Source of the DNA: Desulfarculaceae bacterium | Lineage (GTDB): Bacteria; Desulfobacterota; Desulfarculia; Desulfarculales; Desulfarculaceae | Direction of reading: 5' to 3' | Assembly (NCBI GenBank): GCA_021737145.1 | Contig: JAIPEN010000012.1 | Location: 78,641 to 142,640, forward strand | DNA: 64,000 nt | Shown: positions 27,639 to 35,704 of the stretch, one piece after another | Numbering within the stretch: the stretch's first letter is position 1 | Layout of the letters: the number at the start of each line of letters is the position of its first letter | The notes under the pieces: model-generated | The model's input: only the letters and a program-made list of their open reading frames with translations | Databases searched by the model: none | What the model was told of the DNA's origin: nothing | Position numbers and translations under genes: made by a program

Positions 27639-29588
27639 CTAACTCTTCAACTCTTCCAGGCCGTCGTAGAGGTCCAGGGCCTCGGGGTTGGCCAGGGCGT
27701 CCTTGTTCTTCACCGGCAGGCCGTGGATCACGTTGCGCACCGCCAGCTCCACCTTCTTGCCGGAGATGGTGTAGGGGATGTCCGCGATGGGGATGATCTT
27801 GGCCGGCACGTGGCGCGGGGTGCAGTTGGTGCGGATCAGGGTCTTGATGCGCTTGACCAGGTCGCCGTCGAACTCCACCCCAGGATTGAGCCGCACAAAC
27901 AGGATCACCCTGACATCGTTGTCCCAGTCCTGGCCGATGACCAGGCTGTCGGCGACCTCGTCCATGCCCTCCACCTGGCGGTAGATCTCCGCGGTGCCGA
28001 TGCGCACCCCGCCGGGGTTCAGGGTGGCGTCCGAACGGCCGTACATGACCACCCCGCCCTCTGGGGTCACCTCGCAAAAGTCGCCATGGAACCAGATGTT
28101 GGGGTAAACGTCGAAGTAGGCGTCGTGGTACTTCTGGCCGTCCGGGTCGTCCCAGAAGCCCACCGGCATGGAGGGCCAGGGTTTGACGCAGACCAGCTCG
28201 GCCTTTTCGCCCACCACCGGCCGGTTCTCGGCCGCCCAGGCCTCCATGGCCATGCCCAGCTCGCGCACCTGGAGCTGTCCCGCGTACACCGGGCCGATGG
28301 GGTTGCCCCCGGCAAAACAGCCCACCAGGTCGCTGCCCCCGCTGATGGAGGACAGGCACAGGTCCTTTTTGACGTCCCGGTACACGTAGTGGAAACTCTC
28401 GACGCTCAAGGGCGAACCGGTGGAAAGCACCGCCTTGAGCGGGCTCAGGTCATATTGCTCGCCGGGCTTGAGCCCCTCGTTCTCAATGGCCGCCAGGTAG
28501 CGGGCGCTGGTGCCGAAGATGGATATCTTCTCCTGGGCCGCGTACTCCCAGAGCACCTCGGGGCCGGGATAAAAAGGCGAGCCGTCGAACAGCATCACCG
28601 TGGCGCCCAGGGCCAGCGAGCTGACCAGCCAGTTCCACATCATCCACCCGCAGGTGGTGAAGTAGAAGATGCGGTCCTCCCGCTTGAGGTTGCAGTGCAG
28701 GCTCAGTTCCTTAAGGTGCTGCAACAGCACCCTGCCCGCCCCGTGCACCATGCATTTGGGCACCCCGGTGGTGCCCGAGGAGTAGAGGATGTACAGGGGG
28801 TGGTCCGGCGGGAGCTGGGCGAACTCCATGTCCGGGGGTTGGGCCTGGAGCAGATCGGTGAACAGCACCGCGCCCGGCACCGGGCTCAGGTCCGGGGCCT
28901 CCGAGGTGAAAGGCACCACCACCACCTGTTCGATGGAGTCGATCTCGGCCTTGACCTCGGCCACCCGGGCCAGGGAGTCGAAGGTCTTGCCGTTGTAGAA
29001 GTAGCCGTCCGCGGTGACCAGCACCTTGGGCCGCACCTGGCCGAAGCGGTCCATCACTCCCCTGAAGCCGAAGTCCGGGCTGCATGAGGACCAGGTGGCC
29101 CCCAGGCTGGCCGAGGCCAGCATGGCCACGATGGTCTCGGGGATGTTGGGCATGAAGCCCACCACCCGGTCGCCCACGCCCACGCCCATGTCCTTGAAGG
29201 CCGCGGCCAACGAGGCGGTCTGGGCGTAGAGCTCGGCGTAGCTCATCGAGCGCTGGGAGCCGTTTTCCGAGCGGAAGATTATGGCCGTGTGCTCGTCGCG
29301 GAAGCGCAGCAGGTTCTCGGCGAAGTTCAGCTCCGCGCCGGGGTACCACTTGGCGCCGGGCATCTTGTCCAGGTCCGTGGCCACCTGGTCGTAGGGCTTG
29401 CTGTGAATTACCTCGAAGAACTCCCAGGTGGCCTCGTGAAAGGCCTCCAGATCGCTGACGGACCACTCGTAAAGTTCGGGGTAATCAGCAAAGGAGGTGC
29501 CGTGCTTTTCGTTTACAAAGGCGATGAAGCGGCTCAAGTTGGCGCCGGCGATCCTCTCAGCAGAGGGCTTCCACAACATCTCGGCCAT
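27639..29588 (-). CDS. Acetoacetate-CoA ligase (acetoacetyl-CoA synthetase)
   Basis: ANL-superfamily enzyme, about 649 residues, activating acetoacetate (or a related short acid) with ATP and CoA. Motifs: Y-S-S-G-T-T-G-V-P-K (P-loop), S-G-G-S-D-L-V-G-C-F, Y-G-R-S-D-A-T-L-N-P-G-G-V-R-I-G, and the catalytic Lys in I-S-G-K-K-V-E. The T-T-C-G-W-M-M-W-N-W and T-L-N-P-G-G-V-R segments are typical of AacS rather than acetyl-CoA synthetase. I start at ATG 29588: GGGAG lies 8 nt upstream, whereas the ATG at 29603 has none. Fits acid catabolism with the hydroxyacyl-CoA dehydrogenase. Confidence 0.9.
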   Translation of the reverse strand: MAEMLWKPSAERIAGANLSRFIAFVNEKHGTSFADYPELYEWSVSDLEAFHEATWEFFEVIHSKPYDQVATDLDKMPGAKWYPGAELNFAENLLRFRDEHTAIIFRSENGSQRSMSYAELYAQTASLAAAFKDMGVGVGDRVVGFMPNIPETIVAMLASASLGATWSSCSPDFGFRGVMDRFGQVRPKVLVTADGYFYNGKTFDSLARVAEVKAEIDSIEQVVVVPFTSEAPDLSPVPGAVLFTDLLQAQPPDMEFAQLPPDHPLYILYSSGTTGVPKCMVHGAGRVLLQHLKELSLHCNLKREDRIFYFTTCGWMMWNWLVSSLALGATVMLFDGSPFYPGPEVLWEYAAQEKISIFGTSARYLAAIENEGLKPGEQYDLSPLKAVLSTGSPLSVESFHYVYRDVKKDLCLSSISGGSDLVGCFAGGNPIGPVYAGQLQVRELGMAMEAWAAENRPVVGEKAELVCVKPWPSMPVGFWDDPDGQKYHDAYFDVYPNIWFHGDFCEVTPEGGVVMYGRSDATLNPGGVRIGTAEIYRQVEGMDEVADSLVIGQDWDNDVRVILFVRLNPGVEFDGDLVKRIKTLIRTNCTPRHVPAKIIPIADIPYTISGKKVELAVRNVIHGLPVKNKDALANPEALDLYDGLEELKS

Positions 29589-29608
29589 GAATATGACTCC
29601 CATAAGTT

Positions 29609-29650
29609 AAGGCGGGGCGGGCCCTCTGGACCCGTCCCGCCTTGCTTTGC
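29609..29650 (-). terminator. Terminator after the kinase-BON gene
   Basis: Long stem AAGGCGGGGCGGGCCC / GGACCCGTCCCGCCTT (29609-29643) with a 3-nt loop; on the minus strand it is followed by AACTTAT. It separates the kinase-BON gene from the acetoacetate-CoA ligase gene. Confidence 0.65.
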
Positions 29651-29670
29651 CAATCTTGCGGGGACCGTGC

Positions 29671-30489
29671 TCAGATGCCCAGTTTCGTCACCCTTAACTG
29701 GTTATCCACGGCGGTTACGCCGGGATGAGCCAGGGCGATGTCTCCGGCGTGCTTGCGGGAATCATCATCCTGCACCGCGCCGTCCAAGCTGAGGCGGCCA
29801 TTGCCTTGGCTGGTCACCTCCACCTCGCGCACCGGCACCGTGACAACCTTCTTCTTGATGGCCGCTTCCACGGCTTTGGCCAGGGCGCGGTCGGCATAGG
29901 AAGCCTTCTGCTCCTGGCTAATGGGTCCCTCGGTTTCGGCGGCAAGGCAGATGAGCTTGGCCACCAGGTCCGCGCTCAAGTCCTTGGTGTTGAGCACCAT
30001 GTCATACAAAGACCAATCGCTCAAGTCTTTATGAAAAATGCTCTCGATCAAAGCCCGGCGATGGCGGTCATGGCGATTGAGATAAGTGGCCGCGTCGTCC
30101 GATGAAATCCCCTTGCGCTGGGCCAGGCGCTCCACCCGGACATGGCGGGGGGACACGATGCGCACCTTGAGCACCGCAGGGTCCTCGGCCAACACGATCT
30201 GGGACCCCCGGCCCAGCACCACCGCATCGCCCTGGGCCGCCTCGGAATAGACCAGAGAGGCGAACAGGCTGGTGTTGGCCGGGTGGCGCATGAAGATGCG
30301 CTCGAAAAAGCCGGCCGGTTCTTCGGTTTCAAAGGCCCGGCACTCCTTGGCGAAATCGTCGTCGCACTCCTGGGCCTTGGCCTGGAAATGGTCTCCACCC
30401 ACCAGGCGGATGCCCAAATCGCGGCACACCTGGTCTGCAATCTCGTCGCCCATGCTACCGACTTGGCGGGAAATGGTAACGATGGCCAT
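29671..30489 (-). CDS. Cytidylate kinase-like protein fused to a BON domain
   Basis: A 272-residue protein. Residues about 1-200 match the cytidylate kinase-like family: N-terminal M-A-I-V-T-I-S-R-Q-V-G-S-M-G-D-E replacing a standard Walker A, then L-G-R-G-S-Q, a basic R-x-x-R-V-E-R-L-A-Q-R-K lid and D-R-H-R-R. Residues about 213-268 read as a BON domain (V-x-V-T-S-Q-G-N-G-R-L-S-L-D-G-A-V followed by G-V-T-A-V-D-N-Q-L-R-V), normally a phospholipid/periplasmic or ligand-binding module. No signal peptide, so the BON domain is cytoplasmic here. ATG at 30489 has GGAGG 6 nt upstream. Confidence 0.82.
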   Translation of the reverse strand: MAIVTISRQVGSMGDEIADQVCRDLGIRLVGGDHFQAKAQECDDDFAKECRAFETEEPAGFFERIFMRHPANTSLFASLVYSEAAQGDAVVLGRGSQIVLAEDPAVLKVRIVSPRHVRVERLAQRKGISSDDAATYLNRHDRHRRALIESIFHKDLSDWSLYDMVLNTKDLSADLVAKLICLAAETEGPISQEQKASYADRALAKAVEAAIKKKVVTVPVREVEVTSQGNGRLSLDGAVQDDDSRKHAGDIALAHPGVTAVDNQLRVTKLGI

Positions 30490-30714
30490 AAACAACCTCC
30501 TTAAATTTTGGCGCACTCCCCGGGGGGGTTAATACTGGCTCCCCTCCCAGCCGCAAGCCCGGTGGCGCTATAAGCGCCATGATAGCAAAAGAATCGCCCC
30601 TTGGTAACCACACCCGCATGGCACCGGGCTTGGGGTACGGGCCCTGATGTGCTAATTTGCCATCAGAGGGAGAATAGTGCTTCCCATATGCCACTTGTTG
30701 TTGGAGGAGTTCCC

Positions 30715-31254
30715 ATGGAGTTGATGGAAGCCATCCGCGAGCGTCGCAGCATCCGCAAATATGAAGACAAACCCATTTCCCAAGAGGTGTTGGACCAGCT
30801 GATGGAGGCGGTGATGTGGTCGCCCTCCTGGGCCAACACCCAGTGCTGGGAGCTGGTCAAGGTGGACGATCCCGCCGAGCGCGAGGCCCTGCAACAGACC
30901 ATAAGCAAGGGCAACCCGGCCACCAAGGCCATTGTCAGCGCCCCCCTGCTCTTTGCCCTATGCGCCCGGCTGGAGTCCTCGGGCTATTACAACCAAAAGG
31001 TGACCACCAAGTTCGGCGACTGGTTCATGTTCGACTTGGGCCTGGCCTGCCAAAACCTGTGCCTGGCCGGACACGGGTTGGGCCTGGGCTCGGTGGTGGT
31101 GGGCCTGTTCGACCATGACGCCGCGGCCAAGGTGGTGGGTCTGCCCGCCGGGCACGAGCTGGTGGCCCTGGTGCCCATGGGCTACCCCGCCCAGCAGATG
31201 AAGCCCCCCAAGCGCCGCCAGCCCGAGGAGTTCCTGCGGGTTGACAAGTTCTAG
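30715..31254 (+). CDS. Nitroreductase family FMN protein
   Basis: A 179-residue FMN-dependent nitroreductase-family protein. It opens with the FMN-binding R-E-R-R-S-I-R-K-Y, then W-S-P-S-W-A-N-T-Q-C-W, and later G-L-G-S-V-V-V-G with A-L-V-P-M-G-Y-P. Physiological substrate unknown. The ATG at 30715 is preceded by GGAGGAG (30703-30709) and gives the family N-terminus; the open frame extends upstream but has no start with a ribosome-binding site. Confidence 0.9.
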   Translation: MELMEAIRERRSIRKYEDKPISQEVLDQLMEAVMWSPSWANTQCWELVKVDDPAEREALQQTISKGNPATKAIVSAPLLFALCARLESSGYYNQKVTTKFGDWFMFDLGLACQNLCLAGHGLGLGSVVVGLFDHDAAAKVVGLPAGHELVALVPMGYPAQQMKPPKRRQPEEFLRVDKF

Positions 31255-31269
31255 ATAACGGCTGTTAAT
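31241..31269 (+). promoter_or_regulatory. Candidate promoter for the aldolase gene
   Basis: TTGACA (31241-31246) inside the last codons of the nitroreductase gene, 17-nt spacer, GTTAAT (31264-31269). About 70 bp before the aldolase start. Confidence 0.4.
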
Positions 31270-31340
31270 AATTTAGCCAGTACCACCCAAACCCCTAACG
31301 CCCCGCCTCCGGGCTGGGCCCTTCCGGAAAGGCTGAAGTC

Positions 31341-32624
31341 ATGTCCAGCTATGCCCAGGATTTCGCCAAGGCGCTCTCCATAGGGCGTCCGCCCAACATC
31401 ACCCGCTTGTTCCCCAACTCCAAGGCCCTGCTGGTCAGCGGCAAGGTCATCGACCGGGCCATGCTGGCCAAGGGTCAGGCCATGACCATCGCGGCCAACG
31501 GGCGCAACCACTTCGTTCTCCGGGGCGCCTTGAAAGCGGCCCAGCGGGCTCAGGCGGCCCTCATTCTGGAGATCGCCAAGAGCGAGGGCGGCCGCAGCGC
31601 CTACTGCGCGGTCAACTACTGGAACCTGGCCCGTCAGGCCGACCAGATCATCAACGAGCTGGGCATCACCGTGCCGGTGGCCATCCACGCCGACCACTAC
31701 GGCATCAAGGGCGACAAGGACGTGACCGACGCCAAGGTGGAGATACCCTCCATGTTCGAAGCCGGGGTCACCTCCATCGCCATCGACGCCTCCCACCTGC
31801 CCGACGACCAGAACCTGCTGGCCAGCCTGGAGCTGAACCAGTACATCCCGGCCTGGGCCTGCCTGGAGACCGAGGTGGGCGAGATCAAGGGCAACGAGGG
31901 GCTCTCCACTCCCGAGGACGCCCTGTTCCTCATCCAGGGGCTCAACGCCCACGGCATCTTCCCGGACTGGATCGCCCTGAACAACGGCACGGCCCACGGC
32001 ATCCAGACCTCGGACCAGGGCATCCAGGTGGAGCTGACCACCGAGGTGCACAAGGCCCTGGAGCCCTACAAGGTCTCGGGCGCCCAGCACGGCACCAGCG
32101 GCAACACCTCCGAGCGGCTCAAGCGCATCGCCCAGGAGACCAACACCACCAAGGCCAACGTGGCCACCGCCCTGCAGATGATCTCCTGGGGGGTGAAGGT
32201 CAACGAGTTCGGCAACGCCGAGCTGGACGGGGACGGCAACTTCATCAAGATGCCCGGCCAGGGCGTCAGTGACCAGATGTGGGCCGAGATGCAGGCCTAT
32301 GCCGCGGAGCAGGGCTGGAGCGGGGGCAACTACAAAAAAATCAACCTGCCCTTCGAAAACAAGCTCCTGGCCCAGCCCGCCTCGGTGCGCGCCCGCATGG
32401 TCCAGGCGGTGGAGGAGTTCATCTACGAGCTGCTGAGCAAGGTCTTCAACGCCGAGGGCACCGCCGCCCTGGGGGTGGAGGCCATCCTCGAGGCCGGCGA
32501 CTACGACCTTGGCGCCAAGGGCCAGCGCATCGAGGACCCGGGGCAATGGACGCCGGAAATGATCCGGACCAAGGCCCAGGAGCTCGACAGCGACAAGGGC
32601 CCGGCCGGCGACTTCGACGACTAG
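31341..32624 (+). CDS. Class II fructose-bisphosphate aldolase family protein
   Basis: A 427-residue zinc-dependent aldolase-family protein. The Zn motif appears as A-I-H-A-D-H-Y-G near residue 115 (usually H-x-D-H-G), a second His region as G-A-Q-H-G-T-S-G-N near 253, and the phosphate-binding T-T-K-A-N-V-A-T-A (usually K-V-N-I-A-T). It is longer than the 300-350-residue common enzymes and resembles the long variant found in several anaerobes. Role likely in gluconeogenesis. AAAGG precedes the ATG by about 9 nt. Confidence 0.85.
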   Translation: MSSYAQDFAKALSIGRPPNITRLFPNSKALLVSGKVIDRAMLAKGQAMTIAANGRNHFVLRGALKAAQRAQAALILEIAKSEGGRSAYCAVNYWNLARQADQIINELGITVPVAIHADHYGIKGDKDVTDAKVEIPSMFEAGVTSIAIDASHLPDDQNLLASLELNQYIPAWACLETEVGEIKGNEGLSTPEDALFLIQGLNAHGIFPDWIALNNGTAHGIQTSDQGIQVELTTEVHKALEPYKVSGAQHGTSGNTSERLKRIAQETNTTKANVATALQMISWGVKVNEFGNAELDGDGNFIKMPGQGVSDQMWAEMQAYAAEQGWSGGNYKKINLPFENKLLAQPASVRARMVQAVEEFIYELLSKVFNAEGTAALGVEAILEAGDYDLGAKGQRIEDPGQWTPEMIRTKAQELDSDKGPAGDFDD

Positions 32625-32650
32625 CCAAGCCGCCCAACCGCACCAAACGC

Positions 32651-32692
32651 CGCCCCGCCGGAAGCACCTTTTCCGGCGGGGCGCTCTGCCTT
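32651..32692 (+). terminator. Terminator after the aldolase gene
   Basis: Perfect 13-bp arms CGCCCCGCCGGAA (32651-32663) and TTCCGGCGGGGCG (32671-32683), 7-nt loop, followed by CTCTGCCTT. Confidence 0.75.
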
Positions 32693-32717
32693 AAAGGCCG
32701 CTAATCGCAGCCGGTTG

Positions 32718-32746
32718 TTGACAGGTCAGGGGGCCGGGGCCATAAT
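32718..32746 (+). promoter_or_regulatory. Promoter for tRNA-Met
   Basis: TTGACA (32718-32723), 17-nt spacer, CATAAT (32741-32746), ending 19 bp before the mature tRNA 5' end. Confidence 0.65.
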
Positions 32747-32765
32747 ATCTATTCCGGTTCGGCAT

Positions 32766-32841
32766 GGGCCCATAGCTCAGTTGGTAGAGCCTCCGGCTCA
32801 TAACCGGATAGTCCCTGGTTCGAGGCCAGGTGGGCCCACCA
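32766..32841 (+). tRNA. tRNA-Met (CAU anticodon)
   Basis: 76-nt cloverleaf: acceptor GGGCCCA/TGGGCCC, D-arm GCTC/GAGC, anticodon arm TCCGG-CTCATAA-CCGGA with CAT at 32799-32801, T-arm CCTGG/CCAGG, encoded CCA. The 1:72 pair is G-C and the anticodon stem lacks three G-C pairs, so it is not the initiator; elongator Met is most likely, Ile2 with a modified C34 is the alternative. Confidence 0.95.
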
Positions 32842-32864
32842 AATCTTTAGCGGGAGAGCACTTT

Positions 32865-32933
32865 ATGCGTGTGTGGTTCTTGCCCGGGCGGCCGGCCGGG
32901 GCGGGAAAACGCAGCATCCCAAAGGCTCTTTAA
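32865..32933 (+). CDS. Possible 22-codon leader peptide between tRNA-Met and a hairpin
   Basis: ATG-initiated frame MRVWFLPGRPAGAGKRSIPK plus two residues, with GGGAG 9 nt upstream, ending exactly at the base of the terminator-like hairpin at 32934. Such an arrangement would be typical of a leader peptide/attenuator, but the codon content shows no run of one amino acid. It may be chance. Confidence 0.2.
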   Translation: MRVWFLPGRPAGAGKRSIPKAL

Positions 32934-32967
32934 CGGGCGCCCCCGAAAAAGGGGTGCCCGCTTCTTT
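32934..32967 (+). terminator. Terminator or attenuator downstream of tRNA-Met
   Basis: Arms CGGGCGCCCC (32934-32943) and GGGGTGCCCG (32951-32960) with one G-T pair and an A-rich loop, followed by CTTCTTT. Lies only 14 bp upstream of the nif3-like start codon. Confidence 0.65.
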
Positions 32968-32973
32968 GGTTTT

Positions 32974-34122
32974 ATGAGCGCACAAAACGCACAAGCCACC
33001 GTCGGCCAGATAATGCAGGTGATGGAGCAGTGGGCTCCCGCCGCGGCCGCCGAGGAGTGGGACCAGGTGGGCCTGCAGGTGGGCGATCCTTCTGCCCCGG
33101 CGGGCAAGGCCTGGACCGCCCTGGAGCTGGACGACGCCTGCCTGGAGGCGGCCCTGACCGCTGGCGTGCAAATGCTCCTGGTGCATCACCCGCCCCTGTT
33201 CAAGCCCCTCAGCTCCCTGCGCGGCGACCGGCCGGAAACGGCCCGCCTGATCAAAGCCGCAACCGCGGAAATGGCCATCTTCGCCGCCCACACCAACCTT
33301 GACTCCGCCCCCGGCGGAGTCAACGACGTTTTGGGCCGGCGTTTGGGCCTGGGAGAGCTGACCCCCCTGACCCCGGGCCGCAACGGGGGCCTGGTCAAGC
33401 TGGTGGTGTTCACCCCGCCCGAGGCCCTGGATCAGGTCTCGGCCGCCCTGTTCGCCGCCGGGGCCGGACGCATCGGCGGGTACAGCGAATGCTCCTTTGC
33501 CGCGGTGGGGGTCGGCTCCTTCCGCGCTCCCAGCGACGGGCACCCCTATCTGGGCAACCCCGGCGAAAAGGAGCTGGTGGAGGAGCTGCGCCTGGAGGTG
33601 CACACGACCGCCACGGCCGCGCCCCGGGTTTTGGCCGCCTTGAAGCAGGCCCATCCCTACGAAGAGCCGGCGGTGGACGTGTATCCCCTCACCCAGTCCC
33701 CGCCCGGCTTCGGCCTGGGACGGGTGGGTGAGCTGCCCGCCCCGGTGGAGGCCCGCCACTTCGCCCGCCGGGCGGCGGCCGAGCTGAAGGCCGGCTGGGC
33801 CCATCTGGGCGGGGCCCCGCCCAAACGAATTTCACGGGTGGCCGTGGTGGGAGGCTCAGGCGGCGACATGCTGCCCGCGGCCGCCGCCAGCGGCGCCCAT
33901 CTGCTGATAACCGGAGAGGCATCTCACCACGCCGCGCAGCAGGCGGCCGATCTGGGCCTGGGCATCCTGTGCCTGGGCCACTATCAGACCGAGGTGGTGA
34001 TCGTGGAACCCTGGGCCGCCCGCCTGGGCCGCGAACTGACCGCCCTAGGCCTCGACTGCACCATTGAACCATACACCGGAGGGGTGGACCCCTGGCATCC
34101 GGTTGCCCATAAGGAGGAATAA
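32974..34122 (+). CDS. Nif3-like dinuclear metal center protein
   Basis: A 382-residue NIF3/YbgI-family protein. The metal-binding motifs V-H-H-P-P-L-F near residue 70 and A-H-T-N-L-D near 110 are present in the N-terminal part and G-E-A-S-H-H near 315 in the C-terminal part. A middle insertion (about 140-250) corresponds to the extra PII-like domain found in many bacterial members (contains H-P-Y-E-E-P). Function of the family remains unsettled. ATG 32974 is chosen; longer reading frames upstream run through the hairpin. First gene of a conserved cluster with zinc ribbon and RNase H genes. Confidence 0.9.
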   Translation: MSAQNAQATVGQIMQVMEQWAPAAAAEEWDQVGLQVGDPSAPAGKAWTALELDDACLEAALTAGVQMLLVHHPPLFKPLSSLRGDRPETARLIKAATAEMAIFAAHTNLDSAPGGVNDVLGRRLGLGELTPLTPGRNGGLVKLVVFTPPEALDQVSAALFAAGAGRIGGYSECSFAAVGVGSFRAPSDGHPYLGNPGEKELVEELRLEVHTTATAAPRVLAALKQAHPYEEPAVDVYPLTQSPPGFGLGRVGELPAPVEARHFARRAAAELKAGWAHLGGAPPKRISRVAVVGGSGGDMLPAAAASGAHLLITGEASHHAAQQAADLGLGILCLGHYQTEVVIVEPWAARLGRELTALGLDCTIEPYTGGVDPWHPVAHKEE

Positions 34123-34124
34123 CC

Positions 34125-34853
34125 TTGCTCGAGCAGCTCCGTCTCCTGGTAAGGCTGCAAGCCACCGACAAGACCCTTTTTGACCTGAGCCAAGAGCGGG
34201 ATACCATTCCCGCCCGCCTGGCCGAGCTGACCCGCGGCGAGGAGGCGCTGAGCGCCGAGCTGGCCCGGGAACAGGCCCAGTTGGACGAACTGCTCAAACG
34301 CCGGGGGGCCTTGGAAGAGATCGCGGACAACATCCGCGCCCGCTTGCGCCGGGCCGAGAACCGCCTCATGGGCTCCAAGACCCCCAAGGAGTACCAGGCG
34401 GCCAACGCCGAGATCGACGACAACAAGGACGCCCTCAAGGACAACGACAACCAGCTTCTGGAGATGATGGAGCTGGTGGAGTCCCTGGAGGGGAAGGTTG
34501 GCGGTCTCAAGCAGCGCCTGAAAGAACTCTCGGCCGTCTCCAAGAAGGAACGCACCCAACTGGAGAAGCGCTATCACAGCCTGGAGTCCGAGGTGGGCCG
34601 CCTGGAGACCAAACGCAGCAAGCTCACCGGCGGGGTGGACCCCAAGCTCATGAAGGACTATGACTTCATCCGCCAGGCCCGCGACGGCATCGCCATCGCC
34701 CCGGTGAGCGAAGGCGCCTGCAACGTCTGTCACATGGGAATCCCGCCCCAGCAGTTCAACGAGTTGCAGCGCATGGACAAGATCATGACCTGCCCCTCTT
34801 GCCGCCGCCTCATCTACTGGGCCGACGCGCCCGACTTCGCCGAGGCCGAGTGA
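34125..34853 (+). CDS. C4-type zinc ribbon coiled-coil protein (COG1579 family)
   Basis: A 242-residue protein: long coiled coil (about 10-175, heptad-rich, many Glu/Lys/Leu) then a C-terminal zinc ribbon with C-x2-C (C-N-V-C-H-M-G-I) and C-x2-C (M-T-C-P-S-C-R-R). Members of this family are proposed to bind nucleic acid. Initiation is at TTG 34125 with an excellent AAGGAGG 7 nt upstream; the N-terminal L-E-Q-L-R-L-L-V-R-L-Q matches relatives. Starts 2 bp after nif3. Confidence 0.9.
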   Translation: MLEQLRLLVRLQATDKTLFDLSQERDTIPARLAELTRGEEALSAELAREQAQLDELLKRRGALEEIADNIRARLRRAENRLMGSKTPKEYQAANAEIDDNKDALKDNDNQLLEMMELVESLEGKVGGLKQRLKELSAVSKKERTQLEKRYHSLESEVGRLETKRSKLTGGVDPKLMKDYDFIRQARDGIAIAPVSEGACNVCHMGIPPQQFNELQRMDKIMTCPSCRRLIYWADAPDFAEAE

Positions 34854-35266
34854 GCCCCTCGGGCCCGAGCCTGACCCTGCAGGCCGACGGCGGGTCCCGG
34901 GGCAATCCCGGGCCGGCCGGGGCCGGGGCGGTGCTCTACGACAGCCAAGGCCAGGAAGTTGCCGGCCTCAGCCGCTATCTGGGCGTGGCCACCAACAACG
35001 AGGCCGAGTACCAGGGCCTGATCATGGGCCTGGAGGAGGCCCGGCGCCTGGGGGCCGGCGAGCTGAGCATCAAGCTGGACTCGGAGCTCATCGTGCGCCA
35101 GCTCGAGGGCCGCTACCGGGTCAAGGCGCCCGGGCTCAAGCCCCTGTACGCCAAGGTCAAGGGCCTGTTGCAATCCTTCGCCAAAGTGAGCATCTTACAT
35201 GTACCCCGGGCCCAGAACGCCCGCGCCGACCAGTTGGCCAACCAGGCCATGGACCGGCGGTCCTAG
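34850..35266 (+). CDS. Ribonuclease HI family protein
   Basis: A 138-residue RNase H-fold protein. Seen: D-G-G-S-R-G-N-P-G-P-A-G with the first catalytic Asp, the Glu in N-N-E-A-E-Y, the Asp in L-D-S-E-L-I-V, and the final Asp in N-A-R-A-D-Q-L-A-N. All four carboxylates are present, so hydrolysis of RNA:DNA hybrids is expected. Shares GTGA with the stop of the zinc-ribbon gene (GTG start at 34850). Directly upstream of the RNase P RNA. Confidence 0.9.
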   Translation: MSPSGPSLTLQADGGSRGNPGPAGAGAVLYDSQGQEVAGLSRYLGVATNNEAEYQGLIMGLEEARRLGAGELSIKLDSELIVRQLEGRYRVKAPGLKPLYAKVKGLLQSFAKVSILHVPRAQNARADQLANQAMDRRS

Positions 35267-35277
35267 GGTCCATGGGT

Positions 35278-35283
35278 TATACT
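35278..35283 (+). promoter_or_regulatory. -10 element for rnpB
   Basis: TATACT ending 7 bp before the inferred rnpB 5' end. I see no good -35 at 16-18 bp spacing. Confidence 0.4.
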
Positions 35284-35290
35284 CTCTAGT

Positions 35291-35673
35291 ACCGGAGCGG
35301 AGCCGGCCGGATGGCCGCCGGCCCTATTTTGGGGCGGGAGGAAAGTCCGGGCACCGCAGGGCAGGGTGCTGGCTAACGGCCAGGGGGGGCGACCCCACGG
35401 AAAGTGCCACAGAGAACAGACCGCCTCCGCTTGTTAAGCGGCGGTAAGGGTGAAACGGCGAGGTAAGAGCTCACCGCTGGGGCGGCGACGTCCCAGGCAC
35501 GGCAAACCCCACCCGGTGCAAGACCAAATAGGGGAGCGCAACGAGGACGGCCCGTCCCATGCTCCCGGGTAGGTCGCTGGAGGCGGCGGGCAACCGCCGT
35601 CCTAGATGAATGGTCATCGCCCGGCCTTTTGGCCGGGGACAGAACCCGGCTTACAGGCCGGCTCCGTTCCGGT
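35291..35673 (+). ncRNA. rnpB: RNase P RNA, bacterial class A
   Basis: Catalytic RNA of tRNA 5' processing. The conserved cores are present: GAGGAAAGTCCGGGC at the P4 5' strand region (about 35338), ACAGAGAACAGACCG, GGTAAGAGCTCACCG, and near the 3' end AGATGAATGGTCATCGC followed by ACAGAACCCGGCTTA. The ends are set by helix P1, CCGGAGCGGAGCCGGCC (35292-35308) pairing with GGCCGGCTCCGTTCCGG (35656-35672). Length about 380 nt is standard. Confidence 0.97.
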
Positions 35674-35704
35674 TCTTGTTCAACCCCAGGCGAGGTGCGC
35701 GCCC

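Noticed and set aside
35606..35704. N-terminal extension of the ATP-grasp protein starting with ATG
   Set aside because: This ATG and the following codons are inside the 3' part of the RNase P RNA, including its conserved AGATGAATGGTCATCGC segment.
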